A model generated the notes under the pieces. That model saw only the letters and a program-made list of their open reading frames with translations, did no database searches and was not told where the DNA came from. Positions 1 to 9,024 of a stretch of DNA of 64,000 bases are shown in pieces. The stretch is from Clostridium sp. 28_17 (lineage in GTDB: Bacteria > Bacillota > Clostridia > TANB77 > CAG-508). The position numbers were made by a program, and so were the translations under genes. Position 1 is the first letter of the stretch. Each line of letters starts with the position of its first letter. The stretch covers positions 1 through 64,000 of the forward strand of contig MNRS01000020.1 of NCBI GenBank assembly GCA_001916065.1, given 5' to 3'.

Positions 1-1395
1 GATGTTTCTTTTATTGCATCTCCATATTTTGTATTCTTTTTATAGTTTGCTTCATTTGTTTTTAATAAATTTTCGTCTGTCCATGAAACTCCAGTATTGT
101 CAACAGAAGTATCTGTTTCATAAACTGTTACATATTCAGAGCTTTTTCCATCTTTTAAAGAATACATCAACGAACTACCAAACTCATTTAATCTACTGTT
201 ACCGTTATTAACTAAAGAAGCAGATCTTTCCCATGTTCCACCAGACATATCATATATTCCGTATATTGTTCCAGTTGTACTTGCCAATTCTCCTCCAGTT
301 TGATTCCAAGCTATCGCATCTGTATTTGTTGTATTTGCAGCATCTTCCTCTTTTGCTGCATATCCTGTCATTGCATATACAAAATTACTATTATCTCCCA
401 TATTTACATTGTTGATTCTAATATTTTTATTATACAATCCATATTGGCTTTGTCCTAAATATGCTACTGCTCCCCATTCACTGTTTTTTATTAAATGGCT
501 ATCTGTTGAATTACTTTTTAATCCATATATGTTATTAGAATCTCCTGCAATTGCCTTTGATATATTAAAAGCATCATTATGATTAATATAATTCATTGAA
601 TATTTACCACCCTGGAATGTTGGATATTTTATTGCTGTTGTTTTTGATCCATAAACTCCATCAAGATAATTTCTTGCATCCTCATTCTTTGCTGCTGGAG
701 TATATCCATATGTTTGCGAATAATTTACTGAACTTGAATATTTTTCTTTATCTGCATCAACTAAATTTTTATCAAAATACCCTGCTTCAAATTTTGAAGC
801 CAATGTTACTTTCATTTGTAAATGCTGGATGTACTGTATATGCTTCGCCATCTGTTTTTATTGTTTGTCCATTAGACGTTTGTCTTTGCGCTGTTTGAAC
901 TTTACCATCTTTATCATAATAATTATCTGATGTACCTATTAAAAAAACTATGTCACAAGTTTTCGTACTTTTATTAATTCTGTATGCATACCTTGGTATC
1001 CATACCCACATACTTCCATCTTCTGTTTGAGCATTTGCCCATTCTTTATCATTATAACTATACCATTTATCTTTATCAGTATTTCCTACCTTTGTTGCTT
1101 TGTTATTGTCAAAATATATGGCACTCATCCCTGACATTAAATCTGGTTTATTTACCTTTCCATCCCATATACCTTCTGCATCTTGTTTTACAATTTCCTT
1201 TTCATATTCAGAAATTAGTCTATCCTCCTCTTTTTGTGCATTTTCTGATTTTTGTTTTGCTTCTTTTGCTTTTTCAAATATGCCAGTATTTGTCAAAGTC
1301 GATATTGATATTCCTGCCAATATCAATAAAATAATAATGGTAATCACTAGGGCCACCAGTGTTATACCTTTTGTGCTTTTGTACCTTTTAAACAT
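1..1395 (-). pseudogene. Pilin-like surface protein with FGE/C-type-lectin-like region, frame-broken and cut by the left edge
   Basis: The first 202 residues are open from the ATG at 1395. They hold a short basic leader, then a hydrophobic stretch beginning GITLVALVITII, which resembles a class III/type IV pilin segment but has no Glu at mature position 5. A WVWIPRYAYRI block typical of FGE/sulfatase-modifying-like folds follows. The frame ends with TGA at 787-789. Homology to the intact paralogue at 7229-8932 resumes in the +1 frame (KFEAGY, then YDMSGGTWE) and continues to base 1. About 16 codons present in the paralogue are missing at the break, around 795-812. The retained flank looks like a join between two similar short strings, GAAAGTAA and GAAGTAAC, so a repeat-mediated deletion is likely. 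The break contains no CGG. The C-terminus lies outside the window. Function is unknown; a displayed ligand-binding protein is an inference. Confidence 0.75.
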
Positions 1396-1593
1396 AATAA
1401 AATCTTCCTTTCATTTGTATTTTATGAAACTATTCTACATCATTCAACAATTTTTGTCAACAAAAACTGTGAATAAAATTAATTATTTTTTATTATATTA
1501 TTATTAATATTATATTTTTTAATTAATATTGCTCACTTTTTATTATTTTAACTTAATGATATTATTTTTAAAATAAGAAAGTAGGTGTTAAAT

Positions 1594-1932
1594 TTGTTAA
1601 TAAAAAATGATGATGTTTTAAACGTAATCGGGAAGAAAATCAAACAAATACGTTTATCAAAAAAATTCACTCAAGAATATGTTGCAGAAAATGTTGATAT
1701 TTCTATAGACTTATTACGTAATATAGAAAATGGAAGAAACATTGGAAGTGTTCCTACACTCTTAAATTTATGTAATTTTTTAAAGATTTCTCCAAATTTT
1801 TTGTTTTCTGAATTATTAACTTTTAAGGAAGACACTTTGGACACTTATTTAACATCTTCAATAAAAAGCATTTCAAAAGAAGATAAAGAATTATTAAAAA
1901 ATATAATTATTCATATTGATAAAAACTATTAA
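1594..1932 (+). CDS. XRE-family helix-turn-helix regulator
   Basis: A small DNA-binding protein of about 112 residues. The helix-turn-helix lies at roughly residues 10-60 (IGKKIKQIRLSKKFTQEYVA, then a recognition helix around SIDLLRNIENGR), followed by a short charged tail that may help dimerisation. I prefer a TTG start at 1594 because GTAGGTG lies 7 bases upstream; the GTG at 1585 would overlap that ribosome-binding site. It is divergent from the broken pilin-like gene across a 198-bp AT-rich gap. The second pilin-like gene at 7229-8932 also has a divergent XRE gene, so control of the neighbouring surface gene is a reasonable inference. I could not identify an operator in this gap. Confidence 0.85.
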   Translation: MLIKNDDVLNVIGKKIKQIRLSKKFTQEYVAENVDISIDLLRNIENGRNIGSVPTLLNLCNFLKISPNFLFSELLTFKEDTLDTYLTSSIKSISKEDKELLKNIIIHIDKNY

Positions 1933-1950
1933 AAATAGTTTTTATTTTTT
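1921..1950 (+). terminator. Rho-independent terminator of the XRE gene
   Basis: A 10-bp perfect stem (AAAAACTATT at 1921-1930 with AATAGTTTTT at 1934-1943) and a 3-base loop are followed by a T-rich run. The stem includes the last codons and stop of the XRE gene. Confidence 0.7.
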
Positions 1951-2006
1951 TCTTTATTTTTTTATATTTTTATTATATAATACACACTGAACGGAGAGTG
2001 AAACAT

Positions 2007-2996
2007 ATGATTAATCATGAAGAAAACCCTGAATATTTAAATTCATTTTTAGATTATACAATGACAATTTTAAACAAATCCCCTAACACAATAAAAGAAT
2101 ATAACTACGACCTAGCAATGTTTTTAAAATTTATAAAAACAAGATTTAGATTAACAGATGAAGAAGATTATTCAATGATAGAAATAAAAGATATTAGTCT
2201 TGATACCATAAAACAAATTAAATTAGACGATATTCACGCTTTTTTAAGCTATCTAACAACTACGTACCACAGTAAAGCAGCAACAAGAGCAAGGAAGGCT
2301 TCCAGCATACGTGTTTTTTTCAATTATTTATGTGCAAAAGCAAACTTGATTGATAGTAACCCTGCTCAAAATTTGGAAACCCCAAAATTAGATAAACGTC
2401 TTCCCAAATATTTAAGTCTAGAAGATAGTCAAAAACTTCTAGAAGTAACAGAAAATGAAGATAACAGAAATTATCAAAGAGATTATGCTATTATTACCTT
2501 GTTTTTAAATTGTGGTATGCGTTTATCTGAATTAGTTGGAATAAATATAAATGATATAGATTTTTCTGAAAATAAAATGACCGTCATTGGAAAAGGTAAT
2601 AAAGAAAGAACAATTTATCTTAATAAAGCCTGTGTAAGGGCAATTGGAAATTATTTAGAAGTTAGACCTAAAGATGGTATTAAGACTGACAAATTAAATT
2701 CAAGAAAAGCCCTATTTTTAAGTGAACGACGCGAACGAATTAGTAAACGAACTGTTCAACATATAGTAGACAAACAACTTATGGCAGCAGGACTTGATAC
2801 AAAAAAATACTCTACTCACAAATTAAGACATACTGCCGCTACATTAATGTATCAATATGGAAAAGTTGATATAAGGGCTTTACAGGAAGTCTTAGGACAT
2901 GAAAGTATTTCTACTACAGAAATTTATACCCATGTTGCAAATCAACAAGCAAGAAATGCTATTGAAAGTAATCCATTAGCAGATTTCAATAAATAA
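2007..2996 (+). CDS. Tyrosine recombinase, XerC/XerD-like
   Basis: A 329-residue site-specific recombinase. The N-terminal SAM-like core-binding domain occupies about residues 10-110 and the catalytic domain about 130-325. The catalytic residues are visible: Arg in CGMRLSEL, Lys in GKGNKER, HxxR in HKLRHTAA, His in LGHES and the nucleophile Tyr in TEIYTH. The length matches chromosomal dimer-resolution XerC/D proteins rather than phage integrases, which usually carry an extra arm-binding domain. The ATG at 2007 is chosen because GGAGAG at 1993-1998 is 8 bases away. The likely role is resolving chromosome dimers at a dif site; I see no dif-like site next to it. A second Xer outside the window would be expected if it acts as a heterodimer. 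Confidence 0.9.
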   Translation: MINHEENPEYLNSFLDYTMTILNKSPNTIKEYNYDLAMFLKFIKTRFRLTDEEDYSMIEIKDISLDTIKQIKLDDIHAFLSYLTTTYHSKAATRARKASSIRVFFNYLCAKANLIDSNPAQNLETPKLDKRLPKYLSLEDSQKLLEVTENEDNRNYQRDYAIITLFLNCGMRLSELVGININDIDFSENKMTVIGKGNKERTIYLNKACVRAIGNYLEVRPKDGIKTDKLNSRKALFLSERRERISKRTVQHIVDKQLMAAGLDTKKYSTHKLRHTAATLMYQYGKVDIRALQEVLGHESISTTEIYTHVANQQARNAIESNPLADFNK

Positions 2997-2997
2997 A

Positions 2998-3030
2998 AAG
3001 GTGTTCTAATTAAAGGACACCTTCTTTTAT
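2998..3030 (+). terminator. Terminator of the Xer recombinase gene
   Basis: AAGGTGTTC at 2998-3006 pairs with GGACACCTT at 3015-3023 (one G-T pair) and is followed by CTTTTAT. It lies immediately after the stop codon. Confidence 0.75.
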
Positions 3031-3063
3031 ATATTAGAAAAGCCACATGACATTTCTAATATA
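3029..3063. terminator. Second hairpin between convergent genes
   Basis: TATATTAGAAA at 3029-3039 and TTTCTAATATA at 3053-3063 form an 11-bp perfect stem with a 13-base loop. It lies between the convergent Xer and YneA-like genes and could terminate transcription from either side. Confidence 0.5.
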
Positions 3064-3118
3064 TAAAAATATATTGCATAGATTCTATAATGTTTTATAT
3101 ATAATTCAACGTTTCCCT

Positions 3119-3412
3119 TTAAAAACTGGGGATTTTTAATTTGTCTCCTTCTTTTAAGTTTGCACTTGCTAAATTATTTACATTTTTTAATTCATTAACA
3201 ACATATCTTATATCTTTACCTTCAAAGTATTTATTATTTTCTAATTCTTCTTGAGCTATTGACCACAATGTATCTCCAGTACACACGTATTCCTCTTTAT
3301 ATTTTGTTTCTACATTTGAATATGTTTTGGTTGCAAAAATTACTATTGAACTTATTAAAATTGCTAATATTACATTACTTCTTATAAATTTTGTTTTATT
3401 TACTATTCTCAT
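3119..3412 (-). CDS. Small membrane-anchored LysM protein, YneA-like
   Basis: A 97-residue protein with one N-terminal transmembrane segment (about residues 14-32) and one C-terminal LysM domain (about 42-95: YVCTGDTLWSIAQEE, ending LKEGDKLKIPSF). This size and order match YneA-type SOS division inhibitors of Bacillus, which sit in the membrane, bind peptidoglycan through LysM and delay septation. A good RBS (GGAGGT) lies just upstream of the ATG at 3412. Two near-consensus LexA boxes lie 58-102 bp upstream, which supports the YneA assignment. lexA itself is not adjacent. A general wall-binding LysM protein is the alternative. Confidence 0.7.
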   Translation of the reverse strand: MRIVNKTKFIRSNVILAILISSIVIFATKTYSNVETKYKEEYVCTGDTLWSIAQEELENNKYFEGKDIRYVVNELKNVNNLASANLKEGDKLKIPSF

Positions 3413-3470
3413 TATAATTACCTCCGATTTGTATTAAGAATATTTGTTTGCTTTATAAGGTAATTATATA

Positions 3471-3513
3471 CGAACATTTATTCTTTGTCAATAGTTTTTA
3501 GAAAAAATGTTCG
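3471..3513 (-). promoter_or_regulatory. Pair of LexA-box-like sites upstream of the YneA-like gene
   Basis: CGAACATTTATTC at 3471-3483 and GAAAAAATGTTCG at 3501-3513 each match the Gram-positive LexA pattern CGAAC-N4-GTTCG with one core mismatch, in opposite halves. The intact halves also form a 9-bp inverted repeat (ACGAACATT and AATGTTCGT). LexA binding is inferred, not shown. Confidence 0.45.
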
Positions 3514-3550
3514 TATTCTTTTTATATATTACAATTCACATCTCATAAAA

Positions 3551-4495
3551 TTATTTTTTAAAATTAAATTTATAATAATATGGCTGAATATCACTAAGTA
3601 AATTATCCATATAAATCATATTTCCATCAACATCTTGTACTTTCAAATTTGGAAATGTTCTTAGCATTTTTCTATCTCCCCAATGTTTATAAACAAATTT
3701 AGATAATTTTTCGTCACCATATATGTCTTCATACTTTTTAGCAACAATCTCTTTATTTGCTACATTAATATCATAATTGTAAACCATTCTAACTAAGAAA
3801 AATGATAGTGCTATTCCAGTTACAACACAATCAATAAGTAATAATGTAGTGACAGTTGTTGTAAGAATTTTTAATGCTTTTACAGAAAGTTTGCTTTTTA
3901 TCCAATTTATTAATCTATCTATTCTTGGATTAAATGATGCTATCAAGTATAATGCCAAAAATCCCCAAAATATTGAAAAATATACACATATTCTTCCATT
4001 AATATTAAGTGGCATATTTGAATAGTCCCACCATTTTACTCCTAATAGTATCTCCCCTATCCAACTAACTAGATATTCAACAATTGAACCTACTATAAAA
4101 CCTCCAATAAATAATCGTGTATAGTTTTTGGAATATTTATGTAGGAATATTATCATTATTGCCGCTCCAAGTCCATATATAGCACAAAATGGTCCATATA
4201 AGAAACTTTGTCTGCTTTCCCATGTTCCTTTTGTTATTATTCCAAATATTGTCTCTATTATATACCCTACTACACTATATATTATGAAGTATGCCAATAT
4301 TCTCCATACTGACAACCCCATAATTGTAAATTTTTTCTTTTGTTCTGTAGTTTTATTATTTATTTGTTCTGCTTTGTTTTTTATCTCCACTTCTTTATTG
4401 CTTCTTTTTAATATGTTTTTTGTCTCCGCTTCTTTATTGCTTTTTTCTATTACATTTTTTATTCTATTCTTTTTCATAATATATCGTTCACTCAT
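3551..4495 (-). CDS. Putative ABC transporter permease, CmpB-like membrane protein
   Basis: A 314-residue integral membrane protein. About 60 residues at the N-terminus are highly charged (repeated EAETKN- and KEVEIKN-like stretches). Five to six transmembrane segments follow between about residues 65 and 235, then a soluble C-terminal tail with KHWGDRKMLRTFPNLK. The pattern YSVVGYIIETIFG...RQSFLYGPFCAIYGLGA is characteristic of the family annotated as putative ABC transporter permease CmpB (PF06541). No ATPase is adjacent, and members of this family have no established substrate, so a transport role is uncertain. It appears monocistronic between the LysM gene and pepF. I keep the first ATG; one at codon 7 is an alternative. 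Confidence 0.7.
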   Translation of the reverse strand: MSERYIMKKNRIKNVIEKSNKEAETKNILKRSNKEVEIKNKAEQINNKTTEQKKKFTIMGLSVWRILAYFIIYSVVGYIIETIFGIITKGTWESRQSFLYGPFCAIYGLGAAIMIIFLHKYSKNYTRLFIGGFIVGSIVEYLVSWIGEILLGVKWWDYSNMPLNINGRICVYFSIFWGFLALYLIASFNPRIDRLINWIKSKLSVKALKILTTTVTTLLLIDCVVTGIALSFFLVRMVYNYDINVANKEIVAKKYEDIYGDEKLSKFVYKHWGDRKMLRTFPNLKVQDVDGNMIYMDNLLSDIQPYYYKFNFKK

Positions 4496-4540
4496 TTCAT
4501 TTATTATTATCTATTTAATATCATTTTAGTAACCGACGTC

Positions 4541-6304
4541 TTAAAGTAACATTTTTAATTCTTTTATCTTCTGGTTATAAAATTCTATAGCACTCTTATA
4601 CGTATCTTTGCTTTCTAAATCTACATCAACCATTTTTAGTAAATCAATTGATTTTTTAGAACATCCCTGTTTAAGCATTTCAATATATTTTTCAACAAAA
4701 CCTGGTTCTTTACTCAATATTTTAGATGCAATGGCAATAGCAGAAGAAACACCTGTACAATATTTATACACATAAAAATCACTGTAAAAATGAGGGATTC
4801 TTGCCCATTCATATTTGATTTGTTCATCTATATTAACATCTGGTCCAAAATATTTTTGATTTAATTTATAATACATATCATTTAAATCATCTGCAGAAAG
4901 CATAACATTATTTTCAATTTTATCATGTACATCTTTTTCAAATTCAGCAAACATAGCTTGTCTAAATAAAGTTGCTCTAATCATTTCTAATAGTTCATAT
5001 AACAATTCAGCTTTTTTCTTATTATCTTTTTCATTTTTGATTTGATAATCACTTAATAAAATTTCATTAACTGTTGATGCTACTTCTGCAACCATTATTG
5101 TATAATCAGCATTTATAACATTTTGTTCTCTATTTGAATAATATGAATGCATACTATGGCCTAGCTCATGTGCAATAGTGCTTATATCTCTCTTACTATT
5201 TACAAAATTAGTCAATACAAATGGATGTACTCCATATACTCCCATACTATATGCTCCACCTCTTTTATTTGGCTTTGCATATACATCTATCCATCTATTA
5301 TCAAAAGCCTCTTCTAATTTGTTTATATATTCTTTACCTAATATTTGTAATGCATTTAAAACTTCTTGTTTTGCATCCTCAAATGTTATTTCATCTTTTC
5401 CTTGTTCACATGGATTTACATATAAATCATACATATGCATTTCATCTAAATTAAGCATTTCCTTTTTTAATTTTATGAATTCGTAATTTACATTCATATC
5501 TTCATTAACCGCTTCTATTAAGCTTTCATATACTTTAAGACTTGCATCATCATGTTCAACAGCTTCCTCTAAACTTGAATTGTACTTTCTTAACTTTGCA
5601 GTTGTAGCTTTTGCTTTTACATTTGAAATATACATTTCTGTAATTGTATTTATAAACTCACTGTATTTTTTATACATTAAATCAAAAGCTTGTTTTCTTA
5701 CATTTCTATCTTTATTTTTTAGGAATAATGTATATGTACTATCTGTCATTTCAACTTCTTTTCCATTTTCGTCAATTAAAGTACCAAATTTAAACTCCGC
5801 ATTTGTTAATGTATCAAATGTGTTTTCTGGAGCAGATACTGTTTCTGAAAAGTTTGCAAGTATATTTTCCTCTTCTTTACTTAGTACATGTTTTTTCTCA
5901 TTAAGTATATCCTTGATATCTCTTTCATATCCTTTTAATCTTTCTTCTTTGATATACTCTTTTATTGTGTTTTCATCTGCATATGTTATTTCTGGTGTCA
6001 TAAATGATGTTGCAACACTAAATTCTGTTCCAAGTCCTTCTACTTCTTTAAATATTTTTATTCCTTCTTGGTTTGACATGTCTAAATGATATTTTAACAT
6101 TCCATAAGCATATACTTTTTCAAATTTTTCTAGTGCTTGTTCATATAGTTTATAGCAGTTATATAAGTTTTCTGATGTATTACATAGTATTCCTTGATAT
6201 GTTTTAATTTTTTCTAATATGTCTGCTATTTCTCCTTTTTCTTTTTTGAATTGTTCTTCGTTTTCGAAGATGTCTTGTAAATTCCAGTTGTATTTTTCTT
6301 TCAT
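4541..6304 (-). CDS. pepF: Oligoendopeptidase F (M3B metallopeptidase)
   Basis: A cytoplasmic zinc peptidase of about 587 residues that cleaves short peptides, typically of 7-17 residues. The zinc site HELGHSMHSYYS is near residue 383, with the downstream Glu ligand in MVAEVAST. The N-terminal helical region (about 110-190) matches the oligopeptidase F N-terminal domain, and the length is normal for PepF. The ATG at 6304 is chosen over the one at 6313 because AAAGGA then lies about 8 bases upstream. It is transcribed alone and ends just short of the CmpB-like gene. A role in peptide turnover or sporulation signalling cannot be read from sequence. Confidence 0.93.
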   Translation of the reverse strand: MKEKYNWNLQDIFENEEQFKKEKGEIADILEKIKTYQGILCNTSENLYNCYKLYEQALEKFEKVYAYGMLKYHLDMSNQEGIKIFKEVEGLGTEFSVATSFMTPEITYADENTIKEYIKEERLKGYERDIKDILNEKKHVLSKEEENILANFSETVSAPENTFDTLTNAEFKFGTLIDENGKEVEMTDSTYTLFLKNKDRNVRKQAFDLMYKKYSEFINTITEMYISNVKAKATTAKLRKYNSSLEEAVEHDDASLKVYESLIEAVNEDMNVNYEFIKLKKEMLNLDEMHMYDLYVNPCEQGKDEITFEDAKQEVLNALQILGKEYINKLEEAFDNRWIDVYAKPNKRGGAYSMGVYGVHPFVLTNFVNSKRDISTIAHELGHSMHSYYSNREQNVINADYTIMVAEVASTVNEILLSDYQIKNEKDNKKKAELLYELLEMIRATLFRQAMFAEFEKDVHDKIENNVMLSADDLNDMYYKLNQKYFGPDVNIDEQIKYEWARIPHFYSDFYVYKYCTGVSSAIAIASKILSKEPGFVEKYIEMLKQGCSKKSIDLLKMVDVDLESKDTYKSAIEFYNQKIKELKMLL

Positions 6305-6404
6305 TATTATCATCCTTTCTTTTGCAATTTATATTTGAATTGTATCACATTATTAATTAGTTTACTAGATTTATTTTATAAATTATTTTTTTATAAGCAC
6401 AAAA

Positions 6405-6434
6405 TATGGGAACCAATTTCCATTAATTCCCATA
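6405..6434 (-). terminator. Terminator downstream of dpaB
   Basis: TATGGGAA at 6405-6412 and TTCCCATA at 6427-6434 form an 8-bp perfect stem. On the minus strand it is followed by TTTTG, a suitable place to end dpaB transcription. Confidence 0.6.
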
Positions 6435-6467
6435 CTTTATATTAACATTTGTCCATTTAGTAATATC

Positions 6468-7047
6468 TTAAAGCAATATTGGTTGAATTTGTTTTCCATC
6501 CAAAGCAGATTCAATAGTCTTTATAAGATAGTCAAAATCAAAAACAACAGAACGTGGTTTAGTAATCGGATTATCCTGCCTAAAAGGAACAAAATAATAA
6601 TTTTTTTTATTAAGTAATGTACCGATATTAGATGCATTGCCGACTCAAAGCATTATTAGTAGAAGCAGCAATAACAACAGGCAAATTATTTCTTAAGTGA
6701 GATTTGACTGCCATTGTAGCAGGAGTATCAATAATATCATTTGCAAGTTTAGCCATTGTATTACCGGAACAAGGAGCAACAACCATAATATCTGTTAAAT
6801 GTTTAGGCCCAATTGGTTCCGCTTCTTGTATAGTATGAATAATTTTTTTACCAGTAATTTCTTCAATTTCATTTATAAAATCTTTGGCTTTTCCAAATTT
6901 TGTATCTAAATTGTAGGCGTTATATGACATAATTGGAATAACCTCAGAACCCATTTGAATTAATTCTTTCATCTTAGGAATTGTTTTACTAAAAGTACAG
7001 AATGAACCTGTTAAAACAAATCCTATTTTTTTATGTTCAAGTTCCAA
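6468..7047 (-). CDS. dpaB: Dipicolinate synthase subunit B, encoded in two frames joined by a +1 shift
   Basis: Flavoprotein subunit of dipicolinate synthase (SpoVFB), which helps make the DPA loaded into spores. The zero frame from the ATG at 7047 gives family sequence (KIGFVLTGSFCTF, VVAPCSGNTMAKLAND, VVIAASTNNALS) and stops after 139 residues at RQCI. The missing C-terminus is in the +1 frame: GNASNIGTLLNKKNYYFVPF, then RQDNPITKP, ending QIQPILL at 6468. The joined protein has about 192 residues, the normal family length. The frames meet at AGT-CGG-C (6639-6645): omitting the C reads AGT-GGC, giving the expected S-G-N. Apart from the break, the sequence looks under normal constraint. dpaA, the usual partner, is not adjacent; the upstream gene is a pilin-like protein. 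Confidence 0.85.
6639..6645 (-). other. +1 frameshift site in dpaB (AGT CGG C)
   Basis: On the coding strand the zero-frame codons are AGT (6645-6643) and CGG (6642-6640), codon 136. Skipping the C at 6642 gives GGC, glycine, and restores the family sequence. If CGG were read normally, the frame would stop three codons later. Confidence 0.8.
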
Positions 7048-7228
7048 AATCTACAAAACCTCCCTTCATTCGACATTTGTATATTATATGAAGTTTAGTT
7101 GGGTTTTGTTGTAATATTTTCAAAAGATAAAATATATATTTACATAATTATGGAAATTGTTAGTTTTTTATATTATTTATGTGCTAAAATTTATGAAATA
7201 AATTTTCTGTGCAATGTAATTTTGGTAA

Positions 7229-8932
7229 TTATATTTTTACCAAAGCACATCGAAATCCTACTGAATAGTCAGAACCTCCTGGATTCCATGCAAAAATGAA
7301 TAATCCGCAACTATTCATATCAACAATATTTCCTCCTCTGTGAAAAAAAGGATTATTTAATGCTGGGTACAATGACCAAGTTGTATCATACCAAGAAAGC
7401 GCATCCCAAGCTCCTAACTTAGAAGTTTCCCTAATAGCATCCCCATATATTTCTGTATTTTTATTATAATTTGCTTTGCTAACAGTAAATAAATTGCTAA
7501 AATTTTTGTTATCAAAACTTAAATCAAATGGATATGTCATTACATACTGGCTTCTTTCTGCGGCTGTAATTAACGCATTTCCATTTTTAGTTAAAACTAC
7601 ATTATTATTCTGAATATATGCAGCCATTTTTTCTGATGTTCCGCCTGCCATATCATAGATTCCATATATAGTCCCTGTAGTACTAGCCTTTGTTCCATTT
7701 TTTTGATTCCATACATAAACATTTTTTACCGTTCTGTTATTAATATCATCTATAGTTGTTTTTACTGTTTCTTTGGCATCAATTTCTGATGATGCACATC
7801 CAGTAACCGCATATACACTTTGTTTACTATTATTTAAATCAACATTATTTAAATAAATTTTTGTTCCGTTTAATCCATACTTACTTTCACTTAAATAATC
7901 AACCATTCCCCACTCACTATTTTTCATTAAATGGCTATCTGTTATATTTTTATTGAATCCATATATGTTATCATCTTCAGTTAAATGTCTTGAAATATTA
8001 TAAGCATCATTATTATTTATATAATTCATTGAATATGTTGTTCCCTGAAAAGTAGGATATTTAATACTTGTTTGCGTTGAACCATATATTCCATCAAGAT
8101 AATTTCTAGCTGATTGTCCAGAGGCATTGGATCCAGTTTCAGCACCAGCAACCCACCCAACAGTTGCAGTGTAATTTATTGAACTTGCTTGCACACTTGC
8201 CTTATTATTTCCAGAAGCATAACCCGCTTCAAATTTTGCTATCCATATTCCTGTTACTTCTTTATTCCACCCTCCATTTGCATATCCTATTTTACTTTCA
8301 TTTGTAAATGCAGGATGCACTGTATATTGGTCTGTTTTTGTTGAATCTGTTTCTATTACTTGATTTTTATCTGTTTGTCTTTGAGCAGTTTGTAAATTAC
8401 CATTAGCATCTATATAATTATCTGTTGTACCAATTAAAAAAACAATATCAGATATTCCACCTTTTGATTTATCATTTGGATCATTATATATAATTTTATA
8501 AGCATATCTTGGAATCCATACCCACATACTTCCATCTTCTGTTTGCGCGTTTGCCCATTTTTTAATATCATAATTATACCATTCGTCTTTATTGATATCT
8601 TCAACCTTTTTTATACTCCCTTCTGTATTTTCAGTTGGATCACTAAACTGTATTGCCGTCATTCCTTCCATTAATTCTGGTTTATTTACTTTGCCATCCC
8701 ATCTGTCATTATCTGTATATTTGCCCAATTCGTCTTCATATTCAGTCAATAATATTTTCTCTTGTTCTTGTGCAATTTTGCTTTTTTCCTTTGCTTCTTT
8801 TGTTCTACCAAAAAATCCTATATTGGTCAATATAGATATTGATATTCCAGCCAAAATAAGTAATAGTACAATTGTTATAACTAATACAACAAGGGTAATA
8901 GCTCTTTCTTTTTTTACATTTAAAATTTTCAT
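7229..8932 (-). CDS. Pilin-like surface protein with C-terminal FGE/C-type-lectin-like fold
   Basis: An intact 567-residue protein. A short basic leader precedes a pilin-like hydrophobic helix (AITLVVLVITIVLLLILAGI, about residues 11-30) with no Glu at mature position 5. A coiled-coil-prone charged stretch follows (about 38-75). A large domain has WVWIPRYAYKI, KFEAGYASGNN, YLDGIYGS and YGIYDMAGGTSE. The C-terminal 50 residues contain NPFFHRGGNI, NPGGSDYSVGFRC and LVKI. The RGG...GFR ending is typical of C-type-lectin/FGE-like folds, including many variable proteins of diversity-generating retroelements. No reverse transcriptase is in the window. The protein is probably exported and displayed; its ligand is unknown. 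RBS AAAGGAG precedes the start, and three operator-like repeats lie upstream. Confidence 0.8.
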   Translation of the reverse strand: MKILNVKKERAITLVVLVITIVLLLILAGISISILTNIGFFGRTKEAKEKSKIAQEQEKILLTEYEDELGKYTDNDRWDGKVNKPELMEGMTAIQFSDPTENTEGSIKKVEDINKDEWYNYDIKKWANAQTEDGSMWVWIPRYAYKIIYNDPNDKSKGGISDIVFLIGTTDNYIDANGNLQTAQRQTDKNQVIETDSTKTDQYTVHPAFTNESKIGYANGGWNKEVTGIWIAKFEAGYASGNNKASVQASSINYTATVGWVAGAETGSNASGQSARNYLDGIYGSTQTSIKYPTFQGTTYSMNYINNNDAYNISRHLTEDDNIYGFNKNITDSHLMKNSEWGMVDYLSESKYGLNGTKIYLNNVDLNNSKQSVYAVTGCASSEIDAKETVKTTIDDINNRTVKNVYVWNQKNGTKASTTGTIYGIYDMAGGTSEKMAAYIQNNNVVLTKNGNALITAAERSQYVMTYPFDLSFDNKNFSNLFTVSKANYNKNTEIYGDAIRETSKLGAWDALSWYDTTWSLYPALNNPFFHRGGNIVDMNSCGLFIFAWNPGGSDYSVGFRCALVKI

Positions 8933-8960
8933 ACATTTTTCTCCTTTGTTTTTATTTGTA

Positions 8961-9024
8961 ACCCCATTTGGAGCACAAAAAAATAATACACCAAATGGAG
9001 TAAAAAGTCAACACCAAATGGAGT
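8961..9024. promoter_or_regulatory. Three operator-like repeats between the XRE gene and the pilin-like gene
   Basis: ACACCAAATGGAGT occurs at 8988-9001 and 9011-9024. A third, inverted and slightly diverged copy (ACCCCATTTGGAGC) is at 8961-8974. Each has a near-palindromic CCAAATGG core. They fill the 123-bp space between divergent genes, as expected for binding sites of the adjacent XRE regulator. Confidence 0.65.

Noticed and set aside
795..812. CGG frameshift in the first pilin-like gene
   Set aside because: No CGG is present and about 16 codons are missing relative to the paralogue, which fits a deletion.
1594..2996. Integrated mobile element bounded by the Xer-type recombinase
   Set aside because: The recombinase looks like a chromosomal XerC/D by length and motifs, and I found no attachment-site repeats or cargo genes.
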